Shown here: piece after piece, positions 13,207 to 27,395 of the stretch
Layout: the number at the start of each line of letters is the position of its first letter
Numbering within the stretch: position 1 is the first letter of the stretch
Source of the DNA: Symbiodinium natans
Lineage: Eukaryota > Sar > Dinophyceae > Suessiales > Symbiodiniaceae
Assembly (NCBI GenBank): GCA_905221605.1
Contig: CAJNDS010000905.1
Location: 1-52,987, forward strand
Direction of reading: 5' to 3'
Length of the DNA: 52,987 nucleotides
Position numbers and translations under genes: made by a program
Notes under the pieces: model-generated
The model's input: only the letters and a program-made list of their open reading frames with translations
Told to the model about the DNA's origin: nothing
Databases searched by the model: none

Positions 13207-15467
13207 ATGCCTCACTACCCGCAAATCACAGGCAACAAACCGCACATCTTGCCTTCCCTCCCACAGATTCCAGCAAATGACAGGCAACTTGCCATGCAAA
13301 TGACAAGTCACGGATCGTACATCTTGCCATGTATCACACAGATACCAGCAGATCACAAATCGTATGTCATATCCTGCTTGACATGATGCCAGAAAATCAC
13401 AGCAAAAAGTCGTACATCATACCCTGCCTCCCACAAGCCACAAATCGTACATCTTGCCATGCCCTCAGCCAGCCTCAAATCACAGGAAACAAACCGTACT
13501 TCTTACCATGCCTCACACACATACCAGCAAAGCATAGGCAAAAAAATGTACATCTTATCCTGCCTCCCATAGATACCAGCAAATCACAAACAACAAATCG
13601 TACTTATTACCAAGCTTCACAGACATACCAGCAAATCATAGGCAACAAATAAGGCACCAGCAAGTCACCTACAACAAACCGTACATCTTGCCATGCCTCG
13701 CACAGAAATCAGCCAATCAGAAGCCACAAATCGTAAGTCTTGCCATGCCTCATACATATACCAGCAAATCACAGGCAACAAATCGTACATCTTGCCATGC
13801 CTCACACAGAAATCAGCCAATCAGAAGCCACAAATCGTAAGTCTTGCCATGTCGTACATCTTGCCATGCATCACATAGATACCAGCAGATCACAAGCAAC
13901 AAATCGTACATCATATCCTGCCTCACACAGATACCAGCAAATCAAAGGCAACTAATCGTACATCTTGCCATGCCGCAGACATCGTCCCTGCCTCATGCAG
14001 CACATCACGGGCAACAAATCGTGCATCTGTCATGCCTCCCACAGCACATCACAGGCAACAAGTCGTACATCTTGCCATGCCTCACATAGATACCAGCGAA
14101 TCACAGGCAACAAATCGTTCATCTTGCCATGCAAATCACAAGTCACGGATCGTACATCTTGCCATGAATCACATAGATACCAGCAGATCACAGGCAACAA
14201 ATCGTACATCATATCCTGCCTCACACAGATACCAGCAAATCAAAAGCAACAAATCGTACATCTTGCCATGCCTTTCACAGATGCCAGCGATTCGCAGACA
14301 ACAACTCGTACATCTTACCATGCCTCATACAGATACCAGCAAATCACAGACAACAAATCGTACATCTTACCCTGCCTCACACAGATACCAGGAAATAACA
14401 GGCAACAAATCGTACATCTTGCCATGCCTCACACAGATGCCAGCGAATCACAACAACAAATCAGCCGCCATTAAATCACAGGCAACAAATCGTACATCTT
14501 GTCATGCCTCACACAGATGCCAACAAATCACAGGCAACAAATCGTTTATCTTGCCATGCCTCCACACATACCAGCAAATCACAGATCACAGGCAACAAAT
14601 CGTGTATCCTGCCATGCCTCACACAGATACCAGCAAATGAAAGACAACAAATTGTACAACTTACCTTGCTTCACACGGATACCAGCAAAACGCAAGCAAC
14701 ACATCGTGCATCTTGCCATGCCTCACACAGATATCAGTCAAGCAGAGGAAACAAAGCCGTAAATCTTACCATGCCTCACACAGGTACCAGCAAATCACAG
14801 GCAACAAATCTTACATCTTGCCTTGCCTCACACACAGACCAGCAAATCACAAACAACAAATCGTATTAGCTTCACAGATACACCAGCAAATTTCAACAAC
14901 AAATCAAAAATCACGGGCAACACATCGTACATGTCGCCTTGCCTCACACATGTGCCAGCAAATCACCGACAACAAATCGTTCATCTTATCATGCCTCATA
15001 CAAATAACAGCAAATCACAGGAAACAAATCGTTTATCTTGCCATGCCTCCACAGATACCAGCAAATTACAGGCAATCGTATATCTTGCCATGCCTCACAC
15101 AGATACCAACAAATCACAGGCAACAAATCACACGTCTTGCCAATGCCTCACACAGATACCTGCAGATCACGGGGGCAAAAATCGTTCATCTCGCATGATA
15201 CCAGCAAATCACAGGCAACAGGTCGTGCATCTTGTCATGTCTCACACAATTACCAGCAAATCACAGGCAACAAATCGTTCAACTTGCCATGCCTCACGCA
15301 GATACCAGCAAATCACATGCAGCAAATCGTGCTTCTTACCAAGTTTCCTACAGATACCAGCAAATCACCGGCAACAAGCCGTACACATTGCCATGCGTCC
15401 CACAGATACCCGCAAATCAGAGACAAAAAAAGTGCATCTTGCCATGTCTCACACAACACAGATACCA
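13207..15467. repeat. Satellite B block B3
   Basis: About 43 monomers of 52 bp. It is a close copy of B1, including the same type I start and the same 615-bp loss of the T-rich region (junction near 15238-15250). Unlike B1 it keeps a clean sequence at 13935-14160, so it serves as the reference for B1's degenerate patch. Confidence 0.95.
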
Positions 15468-16980
15468 AACCCCTAGAAACGGACAACACCATGACAGACC
15501 AAAACCCTAGAAACGGACAACACCGTGACAGACCAAAACCCCTAGAAGCGGACAACACTGTGACAGACCATAACCCCCAGAAACGAGCAACACCCTGATA
15601 GACCACAACCCCTAGAAGCAGACAACACCGTGACAGACCAAAACCCCTAGAAGCGGACAACACCAGACCAAAACCCCTAGAAGCTGACAACACCGTGACA
15701 GACCAAATCTTCTAGAAGCGAACAAAACCGTGACAGACCAAAACCCCTAGAAGCAGACAACCCCGTGACAGACCAAAACCCCCAGAAGCGGACAACACCG
15801 CGACAGACCAAAGCCCCTAGAAGCGGACCATGCGTGACAGAACAAAACCCCTAGAAGCGGACAACACCGTGACAGACCAAAACCCCTAGAAGCGCACAAC
15901 ACCGTGACAGACCAAGACCCCAAGAAGTGGATAATACTGTGACATACCAAAACCCCTAAAAACGGACAACACCGTGACAGACCACAACCCCTAGAAGCGG
16001 ACAACACCGTGACAACCCGAAACCCCTAGAAGCGGAAGCGGACAACACCGTGACAGACCAAAACCCTACAAGTGAACAACACCGTGATAGACCACAACCC
16101 CTAGAAGCGGACAACACCGTGAAAGACCAAAACCCCCAGAAACGGACAACACCGTGACAGACCAGACCCCTAGAAGCGGACAACATCGTGACAGACCAAA
16201 ACCCCCAGAAGCGGACAGCACCGTGACAGACCAAAACCTCTGGAAGCGGACAACACCGTGACAGACCAAAACCCCCAGAAGCGGACAACACCGTGACAGA
16301 CCAAAACCCCTAAAAACGGACAACACCGTGACAGAACCAAACTCCCAGAAGCGGACAACACCGTGACAGACCAAAACCCCTAGAGACGGACAACACCGTG
16401 ACAGACCAAAACCCCTAGAAGCGAACAACACCGTGACAGACCAAAACCTCTGGAAGCGGACAACACCGTGACAGACCAAAACCCCCAGAAGCGGACAACA
16501 CCGTGACAGACCAAAACCCCTAAAAACGGACAACACCGTGACAGACCAAAATCCCTAGAAGCGGACAACACCGTGACAGACCAAATCCCTAGAAGTGGAC
16601 AACACCGTGATGGACCACAACCCCTAGAAGCGGACAACACCATGACAGACCAAAACCCCTAGAAACGGACATCACCGTGACAGACCAAACCCCTAGAAGC
16701 GGACAACACCGTGACAGACCAAAACCCCCAGAAGCGGACAACACCGTGACACAACCAAACCCCTAGAAGCGGACAACACCATGACAGACCAAAACCCCTA
16801 GAATCGGACAGCACCGTCACAGACCAAACCCCGAGAAGCGGACAACAGCGTGACAGACCAAAACCCTCAGAAGTGGACATCATCGTGACAGACATTCCCC
16901 AGAAGCGGACAATGCTGTGACAGACCAAAATTCCTAGGAGCGGACAACACCGTGACAGACGACAACCCCTAGAAGCGGAC
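15468..16980. repeat. Satellite A block A4
   Basis: About 43 monomers of 35 bp. It is the counterpart of A2 but about 535 bp (roughly 15 monomers) shorter, consistent with unequal exchange inside the array. It ends in the type II junction, AGAAGCGGAC to GCAACCTAATCAC. Confidence 0.95.
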
Positions 16981-19886
16981 GCAACCTAATCACAAGCAAC
17001 GAATCATATATCGTACAATGCCTCATACGGATACCAGCAAATCGCAGGCAACAAATCATCCATCTTACCACGCCAGTAAATCACAGACAACAAATCTTAC
17101 ATCTTGCCATGCATCACACAGATACCAGCAGATCACAAATCGTATGTCATATCCTGCTTGACATGATGCCAGAAAAAAACAGCAAAAAGTCGTACATCAT
17201 ACCCTGCCTCCCACAAGCCACAAATCGTACATTTTGCCATGCCCTCAGCCAGCCTCAAATCACAGGAAACAAACCGTACTTCTTACCATGCCTCACACAC
17301 GTACCAGCACAGCATAGGCAACACATTGTACATCTTATCCTGCCTCCCATAGATACCAGCAAATCACAAACCACAAATCGTACTTAGTACCAAGCTTCAC
17401 AGACATACCAGCAAATCACAGGCAACAAATAAGGCACCAACAAGTCACCTACAACAAACCATACATCTTGCCATGCCTCACACAGAAATCAGCCAATCAG
17501 AAGCCACAAATCGTAAGTCTTGCCATGCCTCACACATATATCAGCAAATCACAGGCAACAAATCGTACATTTTGCCATGCCTCACACAGATACCAGCAAA
17601 TCACAGACAACAAATCGTTCATCTCACCATGCCTCCAAGGGATACCAGCCAATTCCAAGGAAAAAATCGTATATCTTGCCATGCCTGACACAGATGCTAG
17701 CAAATCACAGGCAACAAATCGTGCAACTCACAGGCAACAAATCGTACATCTTGCCATGCCATAGACATCGTCCCTGCCTCATGCATCACATCACGGGCAA
17801 CAAATCGTGCATCTGTCATGCCTCCCACAGCACATCACAGGCAACAAGTCGTACATCTTGCCATGCCTCACATAGATACCAGCGAATCACAGGCAACAAA
17901 TCGTTCATCTTGCCATGCAAATCACAAGTCACGGATCGTACATCTTGCCATGCATCACATAGATACCAGCAGATCACAGGCAACAAATCGTACATCATAT
18001 CCTGCCTCACACAGATACCAGCAAATCAAAAGCAATAAATCGTACATCTTGCCATGCCTTTCACAGATGCCAGCGATTCGCAGACAACAAATCGTATATC
18101 TTACCATGCCTCATACAGATACCAGCAAATCACAGACAACAAATCGTACATCTTACCATGCCTCACCCAGATACCAGGAAATAACAGGCAACAAATCGTA
18201 CATCTTGCCATGCCTCACACAGATGCCAGCGAATCACAACAACAAATCAGCCACCATTAAATCACAGGCAACAAATCGTACATCTTGTCATGCCTCATAC
18301 AGATGCCAACAAATCACAGGCAACAAATCGTTTATCTTGCCATGCCTCCATACATACCAGCAAATCGCAGATCACAGGCAACAAATCGTGTATCCTGCCA
18401 TGCCTCACACAGATACCAGCAAATGAAAGACAACAAGTTGTACAACTTACCATGCTTCACACGGATACCAGCAAAACGCAAGCAACAAATCGTGCATCTT
18501 GCCATGCCTCACACAGATATCAGTCAAGCAGAGGAAACAAAGCGTAAATCTTACCATGCCTCACACAGGTACCAGCAAATCACAGGCAACAAATCCTACA
18601 TCTTGCCGCGCCTGACACACAGACCAGCAAATCACAAATAACAAATCGTATTAGCTTCACAGATACACCAGCAAATTTCAGCAACAAATCAGGCACCAGT
18701 AAATCACGGGCAGCACATCGTACATGTCGCCTTGCCTCACACATGTACCAGCAAATCACCGACAACAAATCGTTCATCTTACCATGCCTCAGACAGATAA
18801 CAGCAAATCACAGGAAACAAATCGTTTATCTTGCCATACCTCCACAGATACCAGCAAATTACAGGCAATCGTATATCTTGCCATGCCTGACACAGATACC
18901 AACAAATCACAGGCAACAAATCACACGTCTTGCCAATGCCTCACACAGATACCTGCAGATCACGGGGGCAAAAAATCGTTCATCTCGCATGATACCAGCA
19001 AATCACAGGCAACAAGTCGTGCATCTTGTCATGTCTCACACATATACCAGCAAATCACAGGCAGCAAATCATACATCTTGCTTACAATGCCTCAAACAGA
19101 TACCAGCACATCATGGGCAACAAAACGTACTCCATACCAGTCTTCACAGAGATGCTGTCAATATATCGTGCACCTTGCTATGCCTGACACATACCATAGG
19201 GGCCTTCTTTCCTTTTTGAACAGGACGAGATCAAGCAATCAATTATTGTTCAAAATTGTTTTTGTTGTTGCTTTTGCTGGTTCATTCTGCGATCAAATCA
19301 CAGGCAACGACCCGTATTCTTTGCCATGCATCACACAGACACTAACAAACCAAAGGCAACAATTCGCACACCTTGCCACGCCTCGCACGGATACCAACAA
19401 ATCGCAAGCAACAAATCGTACATCTCGCCATGCCTCACACAGATACCAGCTAATCACCGGCAACAAAACAGGATGAACATCTTTCCATCATGCCTCACAC
19501 AGATACCAGCAAATCACAGGCAACTAAGCGGATATCTTACCACGCCTCACACTGATTCCAGCAAATCACAAGCGACGAATCGTATAACTTACCACGCCTC
19601 GAACAGATACAAGCAAATCGCAGGCAACAAGTCGTACATCTTGCCATGTCTCACACAATTACCAGCAAATCACAGGCAACAAATCGTTCATCTTGCCATG
19701 CCTCACGCAGATACCAGCAAATCACATGCAGCAAATCGTGCTTCTTACCAAGGTTCCTACAGATGCCAGCTAAACACCGGCAACAAGCCGTACACATTGC
19801 CATGCCTCCCACAGATACCAGCAAATCAAAGACAAAAAGTAGTGCATCTTGCCATGTCCCACACAGCACAGATACCAGCAAATCAC
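16981..19886. repeat. Satellite B block B4
   Basis: About 56 monomers of 52 bp, the counterpart of B2. A 229-bp piece present in B2 (about 6000-6230) is missing here. The join lies near 17099, where TACATCTT is followed by GCCATGCATC. The block carries T-rich segment copy 2 and has the same TAGGAAGGGAC exit junction as B2. Confidence 0.95.
19199..19293. repeat. T-rich segment, copy 2 (in B4)
   Basis: Same 95-bp non-satellite segment as in B2, at the same position in the B order. It has a small variant at its start (CTTCTTTCCTTTTTG in place of CTTCTTCTCTTTTTG). Confidence 0.85.
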
Positions 19887-22314
19887 TAGGAAGGGACAAC
19901 ACCATGACAGACCAAAACCCTAGAAACGGACAACACCGTGACAGACCAAAACCCCTAGAAGCGGACAACACTGTGACAGACCATAACCCCCAGAAACGGA
20001 CAACACCCTGATAGACCACAACCCCTAGAAGCAGACAACACCGTGACAGACCAAAACCCCTAGAAGCAGACAACGCCGTGACAGACAAAAACCCCCAGAA
20101 GCGGACAACACCGCGACAGACCAAAACCCCTTGAAGCTGACAACACCGTGACAGACCAAAACCCCAAGAAACGGACAACACCGCAACAGACCAAAACCCC
20201 TAGAAGCGGACCATACCGTGACAGAACAAAACCCCTAGAAGCGGACAACACGGTGACAGACCAAACCCCCTAGAAACGGACAACACCGTGACAGACCAAG
20301 ACCCCTAGAAGCGGACAACACCGTGACAAGCCAACACCCCCCCTAAGCGGACAACACCGTGACAGACCAAAACCCCTAGAAACGGACAACACCGTGACAG
20401 ACCAAACCCCTAGAAGCGGACAAACCGTGACAGACCAAAAACCCTAGAAGCGGACAACACCGTGACAGACCAATACCCCTAGAAACGGACAACACCGTGA
20501 CAAACCAAAACCCCTAGAAACGGACAACACTGTGACAAACCAAAATCCCTAGAAGCGGACAACACCGTGACAGACCAAAAAAAACCCTCAGAAGTGGACT
20601 TCATCGTGACAGGCATTCCCCAGAAGCGGACAACGCTGTGACAGACCAAAATACCCCCAGAAGCGGACAACACCGTGACAGACCACAACCCCTAGAAGCG
20701 GACAACACCGTGACAACCCGAAACTCCTATAGAAGCGGAAGCGGACAACACCGTGACAAACAAAAACCCTAGAAGTGGACAACACCGTGTCAGACCAAAA
20801 CCCCTAGAAACGGACAACACCGTGACAGACAAAAACCCCCAGAAGCGGGCAACACCGTGACAGACCAAAACCCCTACAAGAAGCGGACAGCACCGTGAAC
20901 GACCAAAACCCCTTGAAGCTGACAACACCGTGACAGACCAAAACACCAAGAAGCGGACAACACCGTGACATACCAAAACCCCTAGAAGCGGACAACACCG
21001 TGACAGACCAAAACCCCTAGAAGCGGACAACACTATGACAGACCAAAACCCCTAAAAGTGGACAGCACCGTGACAAACCAAATCCCCTAGACGGGAACAA
21101 CACCGTGGCAGACCAAAACCCCTAGAAACGGACAACACCGTGACAGACCAAAACCCCTAGAAGCTGACAACACCGTGACAGACCAAAACCCCAAGAAACG
21201 GACAACACCGCAACAGACCAAAACTCCTAGAAGCGGACCATACCGTGACAGAACAAAACCCCTAGAAGCGGACAACACGGTGACAGACCAAACCCCCTAG
21301 AAACGGACAACACCGTGACAGACCAAGACCCCTAGAAGCGGACAACACCGTGACAAGCCAACACCCCCCGAAGCGGACAACACCGTGACAGACCAAAACC
21401 CCCAGAAGCGGACAACACCGTGACAGACCAAACCCCTAGAAGCGGACAACACCGTGACAGCCCAAACCCCCTAGAAACGGACAACACCGTGACAGACCAA
21501 GACCCCTAGAAGCGGACAACACCGTGACAAGCCAACACCCCCCGAAGCGGACAACACCGTGACAGACCAAAACCCCTAGAAACGGACAACACCGTGACAG
21601 ACCAAACCCCTAAAAGCGGACAACATTGTGACAGACCAAAACCCCCAGAAGCGGACAACACCGTGACAGACCAAAACCCCCAGAAGCGGACAACACCGTG
21701 ACAGAACCAAACTCCCAGAAGCGGACAACACCGTGACAGACCAAAACCCCTAGAAGCGCACAACACCGTGACAGACCAAGACCCCAAGAAGTGGACAATA
21801 CCGTGACGTACCAAAACCCCTAAAAACGGACAACACCGTGACAGACCAAAACCCCTAGAAGCGGACAACACCGTGACAGACCAAAACCCTAGAAGTGGAC
21901 AACACCGTGATGGACCACAACCCCTAGAAGCGGACAACACCATGACAGGCCAAAAGCCCTAGAAACGGACAACACCGTGACAGACCAAACCCCTAGAAGC
22001 GGACAACACCGTGACAGACCAAAACCTCAGAAGCGGACAACACAGTGACAGAACCAAACCCCTAGAAGCGGACAACACCGTGACAGACCAAAACCCCTAG
22101 AATCGGACAGCACCGTGACAGACCAAACCCCGAGAAGCGGACAACACCGTGACAGACCAAAACCCTCAGAAGTGGACATCATCGTGACAGACATTCCCCA
22201 GAAGCGGACAACGCTGTGACAGACCAAAATTCCTAGAAGCGGACAACACCGTGACAGACCACAACCCCTAGAAGCGGACAACACCGTGACAACCCGAAAC
22301 CCCTAGAAGCGGAC
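19887..22314. repeat. Satellite A block A5
   Basis: About 69 monomers of 35 bp. The first 1.6 kb matches the start of A3. The end leads through the type II junction into B5. Internal local repeats of 6-unit groups (for example around 21290-21360 and 21470-21550) share the same variants, a sign of recent small duplications. Confidence 0.95.
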
Positions 22315-24387
22315 GCAACCTAATCACAAGCAACGAATCATATATCGTACAATGCCTCATACGGATACCAGCAAGTCGCAGGCAACAAATCATCCATCTT
22401 ACCACGCCAGCAAATCACACACAACAAATCTTATATCTTACCATGCTTCACACAGGTAGCAGCAAATCACACAAACCACAGGCAACAAACGGTACATCCT
22501 ACCCTGCCTCACACAGCAAGTCACAAGCAACAAATTGTACATCTTGCCATGCCTCACTACCAGCAAATCACAGGCAACAAATCGCACATCTTGCCTTCCC
22601 TCCCACAGATTCCAGCAAATGACAGGCAACTTGCCATGCAAATGACAAGTCACGGATCGTACATCTTGCCATGCATCACACAGATACCAGCAGATCACAA
22701 ATCGTATGTCATATCCTGCTTGACATGATGCCAGAAAAAAACAGCAAAAAGTCGTACATCATACCCTGCCTCCCACAAGCCACAAATCGTACATTTTGCC
22801 ATGCCCTCAGCCAGCCTCAAATCACAGGAAACAAACCGTACTTCTTACCATGCCTCACACACGTACCAGCACAGCATAGGCAACACATTGTACATCTTAT
22901 CCTGCCTCCCATAGATACCAGCAAATCACCAACCACAAATCGTACTTAGTACCAAGCTTCACAGACATACCCGCAAATCACAGGCAACAAATAAGGCACC
23001 AGCAAGTCACCTACAACAAATCGTACATCTTGCCATGCCTCACACAGATATCAGTCAATCAGAAGCAACAAATCGTAAGTCTTGCCATGCCTCATACATA
23101 TACCAGCAAATCACAGGCAACAAATCGTACATCTTGCCATGCCTTACACAGATACCAGCAAATCACAGACAACAAATCGTTCATCTCACCATGCCTCCAA
23201 GAGATACCAGCCAATTGCAAGGAAAAAATCGTATATCTTGCCATGCCTGACACAGATACTAGCAAATCACAGGCAACAAATCGTACATCTGGCCACGCCT
23301 CATATAGATACCAGCAACTCACAGGCAACAAATCGTACATCTTGCCATCCCGCAGACATCGTCCCTGCCTCATACAGCACATCACGTGCAACAAATCGTG
23401 CATCTATCATGCCTCCCACAGCACATCACAGGCAACAAGTCGTACATCTTGCCATGCCTCACATAGATACCAGCGAATCACAGGCAACAAATCGTTCATC
23501 TTGCCATGCAAATCACAAGTCACGGATCGTACATCTTGCCATGCATCACATAGATACCAGCAGATCACAGGCAACAAATCGTACATCATATCCTGCCTCA
23601 CACAGATACCGGCAAATCAAAGGCAACAAATCGTACATCTTGCCATGCCTTTCACAGATACCAGCGATTCGCAGACAACAAATCGTATATCTTACCATGC
23701 CTCAATCAGATACCAGCAAATCACAGACAACAAATCGTACATCTTACCATGCCTCATACAGATACCAGCAAATCACAGACAACAAATCGTACATCTTGCC
23801 ATGCCTCACACAGATGCCAGCGAGTCACAACAACAAATCAGCCACCATTAAATCACAGGCAACAAATCGTACATCTTGTCACGCCTCACACAGATTCCAA
23901 CAAATCACAGGCAACAAATCGTTTATCTTGCCATGCCTCCCCACATACCAGCAAATCACAGATCACAGGCAACAAATCGTGTATCCTGCCATGCCTCACA
24001 CAGATACCAGCAAATGAAAGACAACAAATTGTACAACTTACCTTGCTTCACACGGATACCAGCAAAACGCAAGCAACAAATCGTGCATCTTGCCATGCCT
24101 CACACAGATATCAGTCAAGCAGAGGAAACAAAGCGTAAATCTTACCATGCCTCACACAGGTACCAGCAAATCACAGGCAACAAATCTTACATCTTGCCGT
24201 GTCTCACACACAGACCAGCAAATCACAAACAGCAAATCGTATTAGCTTCACAGATACACCAGCAAATTTCAACAACAAATCAGGCACCAGTAAATCACGG
24301 GCAACACATCGTACATGTCGCCTTGCCTCACACATGTACCAGCAAATCACCGACAACAAATCGTTCATCTTACCATGCCTCATACAG
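22315..24387. repeat. Satellite B block B5, left part
   Basis: About 40 monomers of 52 bp, following the same order as B2 from the type II junction. It is interrupted in the middle of a monomer by the 4.1-kb insertion. The last 14 bases, CATGCCTCATACAG, are repeated on the far side of the insertion. Confidence 0.95.
24374..24387. repeat. Target-site duplication, left copy
   Basis: CATGCCTCATACAG. It is identical to 28480-28493. In uninterrupted B blocks the same 14 bases occur once, directly followed by ATAACAGCAAATCAC (3351-3364, 33229-33242, 39198-39211, 43945-43958, 49811-49824). These act as empty sites. Confidence 0.85.
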
Positions 24388-24406
24388 GAAGGAAGGAAGG
24401 AAGGAA
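24387..24406. repeat. (GGAA)5 microsatellite at insertion edge
   Basis: Five perfect GGAA units directly beside the left target-site duplication, sharing its last G. Read on the minus strand this is a terminal (TTCC)n, the sort of simple-repeat tail some non-LTR elements have. Confidence 0.9.
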
Positions 24407-24828
24407 TCGACCAGTGGCATACGGCCACGGCCTCCCGCACTCTTCCCCGCTGAGCATCTCAGGGGGTCTCCGCAAGCGTCATCGACCCCCTCCGCCAGAG
24501 GTTCCAGAGGGGGTTCTATGGGTACTAGAAAAAAGAAACAAGGAAACAAAAAACCGGAATTGGTCCAAGTGGGGGGTTTGGGGAGGGATCTGGGCAGGAA
24601 GAAGGGTTGGGCGATGAGGCGGAAGCCTGTGATACGTGGACACTCTCATCGGACTGGAGCCAGGCTGCGAGGGAGGAGGATGTGTTACGGAGTGGCAGCC
24701 GAACGCGTTGGCAGCGGTAAGCCCCAGACTGGTCAGCAGGATTCGGCGGCAGAGCATGCTGTCACCAATCCGACCAACTATCGCCGATAAAACGAGAGGA
24801 GAGGCGACTGAGGGCAGGAACCAGCGCA
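24407..24828. other. Unique left arm of the insertion
   Basis: 422 bp not repeated elsewhere in the window. It is GC-rich with G-runs on the plus strand. An A-rich stretch at 24529-24561 reads on the minus strand as a pyrimidine tract ending in TTTTTTCTAG, which resembles a splice acceptor but has no supporting exon. No coding motif was recognised. Confidence 0.6.
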
Positions 24829-25358
24829 TCCAGCGACTGGCGAAGATGCACCGGGAGCACATTGCGGGGTCAAGGGAAGGCTGGTCGATTTTCTCAGCAA
24901 CCACAAAAGGCGCCGAGAAGTGTTGGCCGGCGGTGCGCGTGAGGGCTTGTTGGCGACTGCGCTGCTTCCGGCACGTCGGTGGAGAGATTGCCCCAGCCTG
25001 GAAGGGGAACGAGCCAACGCTAGGCTGGGAGCACTGGCCAACGTGACGCAGCTACTTGAGCCTGTTTGCCTTGCATCAGCAGCGGCCAAAGGCGCAGGAA
25101 ATATCGGACACAGGTGCAGGGAACCCTGATGTTCGAAGGCGCTGGGCGAGAGGGTGGTCTTGACACAACCTTGGTCTGCAGAGAGCCACGCAAAAGACTC
25201 CCGCTGGCACACTAACCTCGGTAAAGGCATAGAGCGGGCAAGCCTCACTACAAAAAACGCAGAAGTGGCCCAGATAGCGGGTTTGGAGGCGAGAAGGCTA
25301 GTCTGCGCCAGAGGAGGGCAGCAGGAGGGGCAGAGAAAGGGGAGGGGGGAGGACTGAG

Positions 25359-25990
25359 GCCGGCCAGCAAAGCGAGCTTAAAGGCTCAGTCCAAAGGCAT
25401 GGCCGAATGCCCAGAAAGTCCGAGGTGAACTGCAGCACTCACTTGCCAGCCAAGGCGGCGAAAAAGCCTGGAGGCTACACAACCAGGAAACTGGGCCAAG
25501 GGAGACTGTGAGGCTGGCCAGCAAAGCGCAGCGAAAAGGCTCAGCCCAAAGGCAGGGGCGGATGTTCAGAGAGTTGGAGGTGAACAGCAGCACCTCACTT
25601 TGTTATTGCCTTGCAGCACGAGTAGGGGGTTTGGCGCTGAAGAGGTTGGAGAACGATAAACTGGGCCTACACGGCGCGACACAGGAACTGAGGCTGGCCA
25701 GCAAAGCAAGGTTTGCCAGGCGCAGCGAAAAGGCTCAGTCCAAAGGCAGGCGCCCAGAGAGTCCGAGGTGAACAGCAGTATTTCATGGCAATGAAGAGGC
25801 TCTAGAACCAGAAACTAGGGCGCGACGTGGGAGACTGAGGCTGGCCAGCAAAGCGAGCTTTACCAGGCGCAGCGAAAAGGCTCAGTCCAAAGGCAGGGGC
25901 GAATGCCCAGACAGACGCTCAAGACAAAAGGAAGAAGCGAAGTGGAGACTGAGGCTGGCCAGCGAAACAAGTTCGATGAGGCGGGAACAG
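25359..25990. repeat. Five-fold degenerate repeat with GGCTGGCCAGCAAAGC, unit 1
   Basis: The motif recurs near 25359, 25512, 25692, 25839 and 25953, each time followed by GCTCAG(T/C)CC and usually an AAAGGCAGG word. Spacing is uneven (about 114-180 bp). Such monomer arrays are known in LINE 5' untranslated regions, but I cannot assign this one to a family. Confidence 0.7.
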
Positions 25991-26052
25991 CTCAGTCCGA
26001 GGCGCGCGGACGATGACCTGAGGAGTGCCCGGAGAATGGGGGGACAAAAGCA

Positions 26053-26624
<572 letters not shown>

Positions 26625-27395
26625 GCACATGCATAGGGGGGGGATAGGGACCCGAAAGGAGCGCCACCAGCTACGCACGCCGGCGTCCAGGTGCACACTC
26701 GCCTTCCGGGAGCAAGGCACTGTCACCCCACGGGGCAGCAAGCAGGAAGGGAGGAGGTGCTCTTCGGCAGCAGGGAGAAGCTGCCTTAGTGCCGCCTCCA
26801 GCGACTGGCGAAGATGCACCGGGAGTACAGTGCGGGGTCAAGGGAAGGCTGGTTGATTCCGCCACCCTACGAGGAAGAAAGCCCTGCGCTGGACCGGTCG
26901 CCGAGGACTGCAAGCTTTCCTAGCAACCATAAGGCGATGAGAAAGGCGCCGAGAAGTGTTGGCCCGCGGTGCGCGTGAGGGCTTGTTGGCGACTGCGCTG
27001 CTTCCGGCACGTCGGTGAGAGATTGCCCCAGCCCCGAAGGGGAACGAGCCTGGGAGTCCCTGGGAGCACTGGCCAACGTGACGCCGCTACTTGAGCCTGA
27101 TTGCCTTGCACCAGCAGCGGCCAAAGGCGCGGGAAATATCGGGACACAGGTGCAGGGAACCCTGATGTTCGAAGGCACTGGGCGAGAGGGTGGTCTTGAC
27201 ACAACCTTGGTCCGCAGAGAGCCACGCAAAAGACTCCCGCTGGCACACTAACCTCCGTAAAGGCATAGAGCGGGCAAGCCTCACTACAAAAAACGCAGAA
27301 GTGGCCCAGATAAGGGGTTTGGAGGCGAGAAGGCTAGTCTGCGCCAGAAGAGGGCAGCAGGAGGGGCAGAGAAAGGGGAGGGGGGAGGACTGAGG

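Larger units (their letters stand above)
11188..21600. repeat. Left super-repeat, copy 2 (approximate end)
   Basis: This is the second copy, running through the rest of A3, B3, A4, B4 and most of A5. The sequence at 11188 onward repeats the first bases of the window, including shared variant monomers such as the shortened GACATTCCGGAC unit (near 1179 and 12367). It differs from copy 1 by about 380 extra bases in A3 near 12790-13170, a shorter A4, and a 229-bp deletion at the start of B4. Confidence 0.75.

Noticed and set aside
1-24373. Dozens of open frames of 60-311 codons on both strands of the satellites.
   Set aside because: Their translations are 35- or 52-residue cycles that follow the monomer, occur in all phases, overlap one another and lack any domain or gene-like start context. 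They are products of tandem repetition.
24395-24435. tRNA box B or 5S-like sequence near the insertion's left end (minus-strand GGTCGATTCC, plus-strand CATACGGCCAC).
   Set aside because: The box B match is one base short and sits at the wrong end for a SINE promoter with no box A upstream. The 5S resemblance is only about ten bases.
24479-25248. Minus-strand frames of 141 and 156 codons in the insertion as possible transposon proteins.
   Set aside because: No reverse transcriptase, endonuclease, zinc-knuckle or transposase motif is visible. The 156-codon frame reappears only partly in unit 2, and GC-rich DNA gives such frames by chance.
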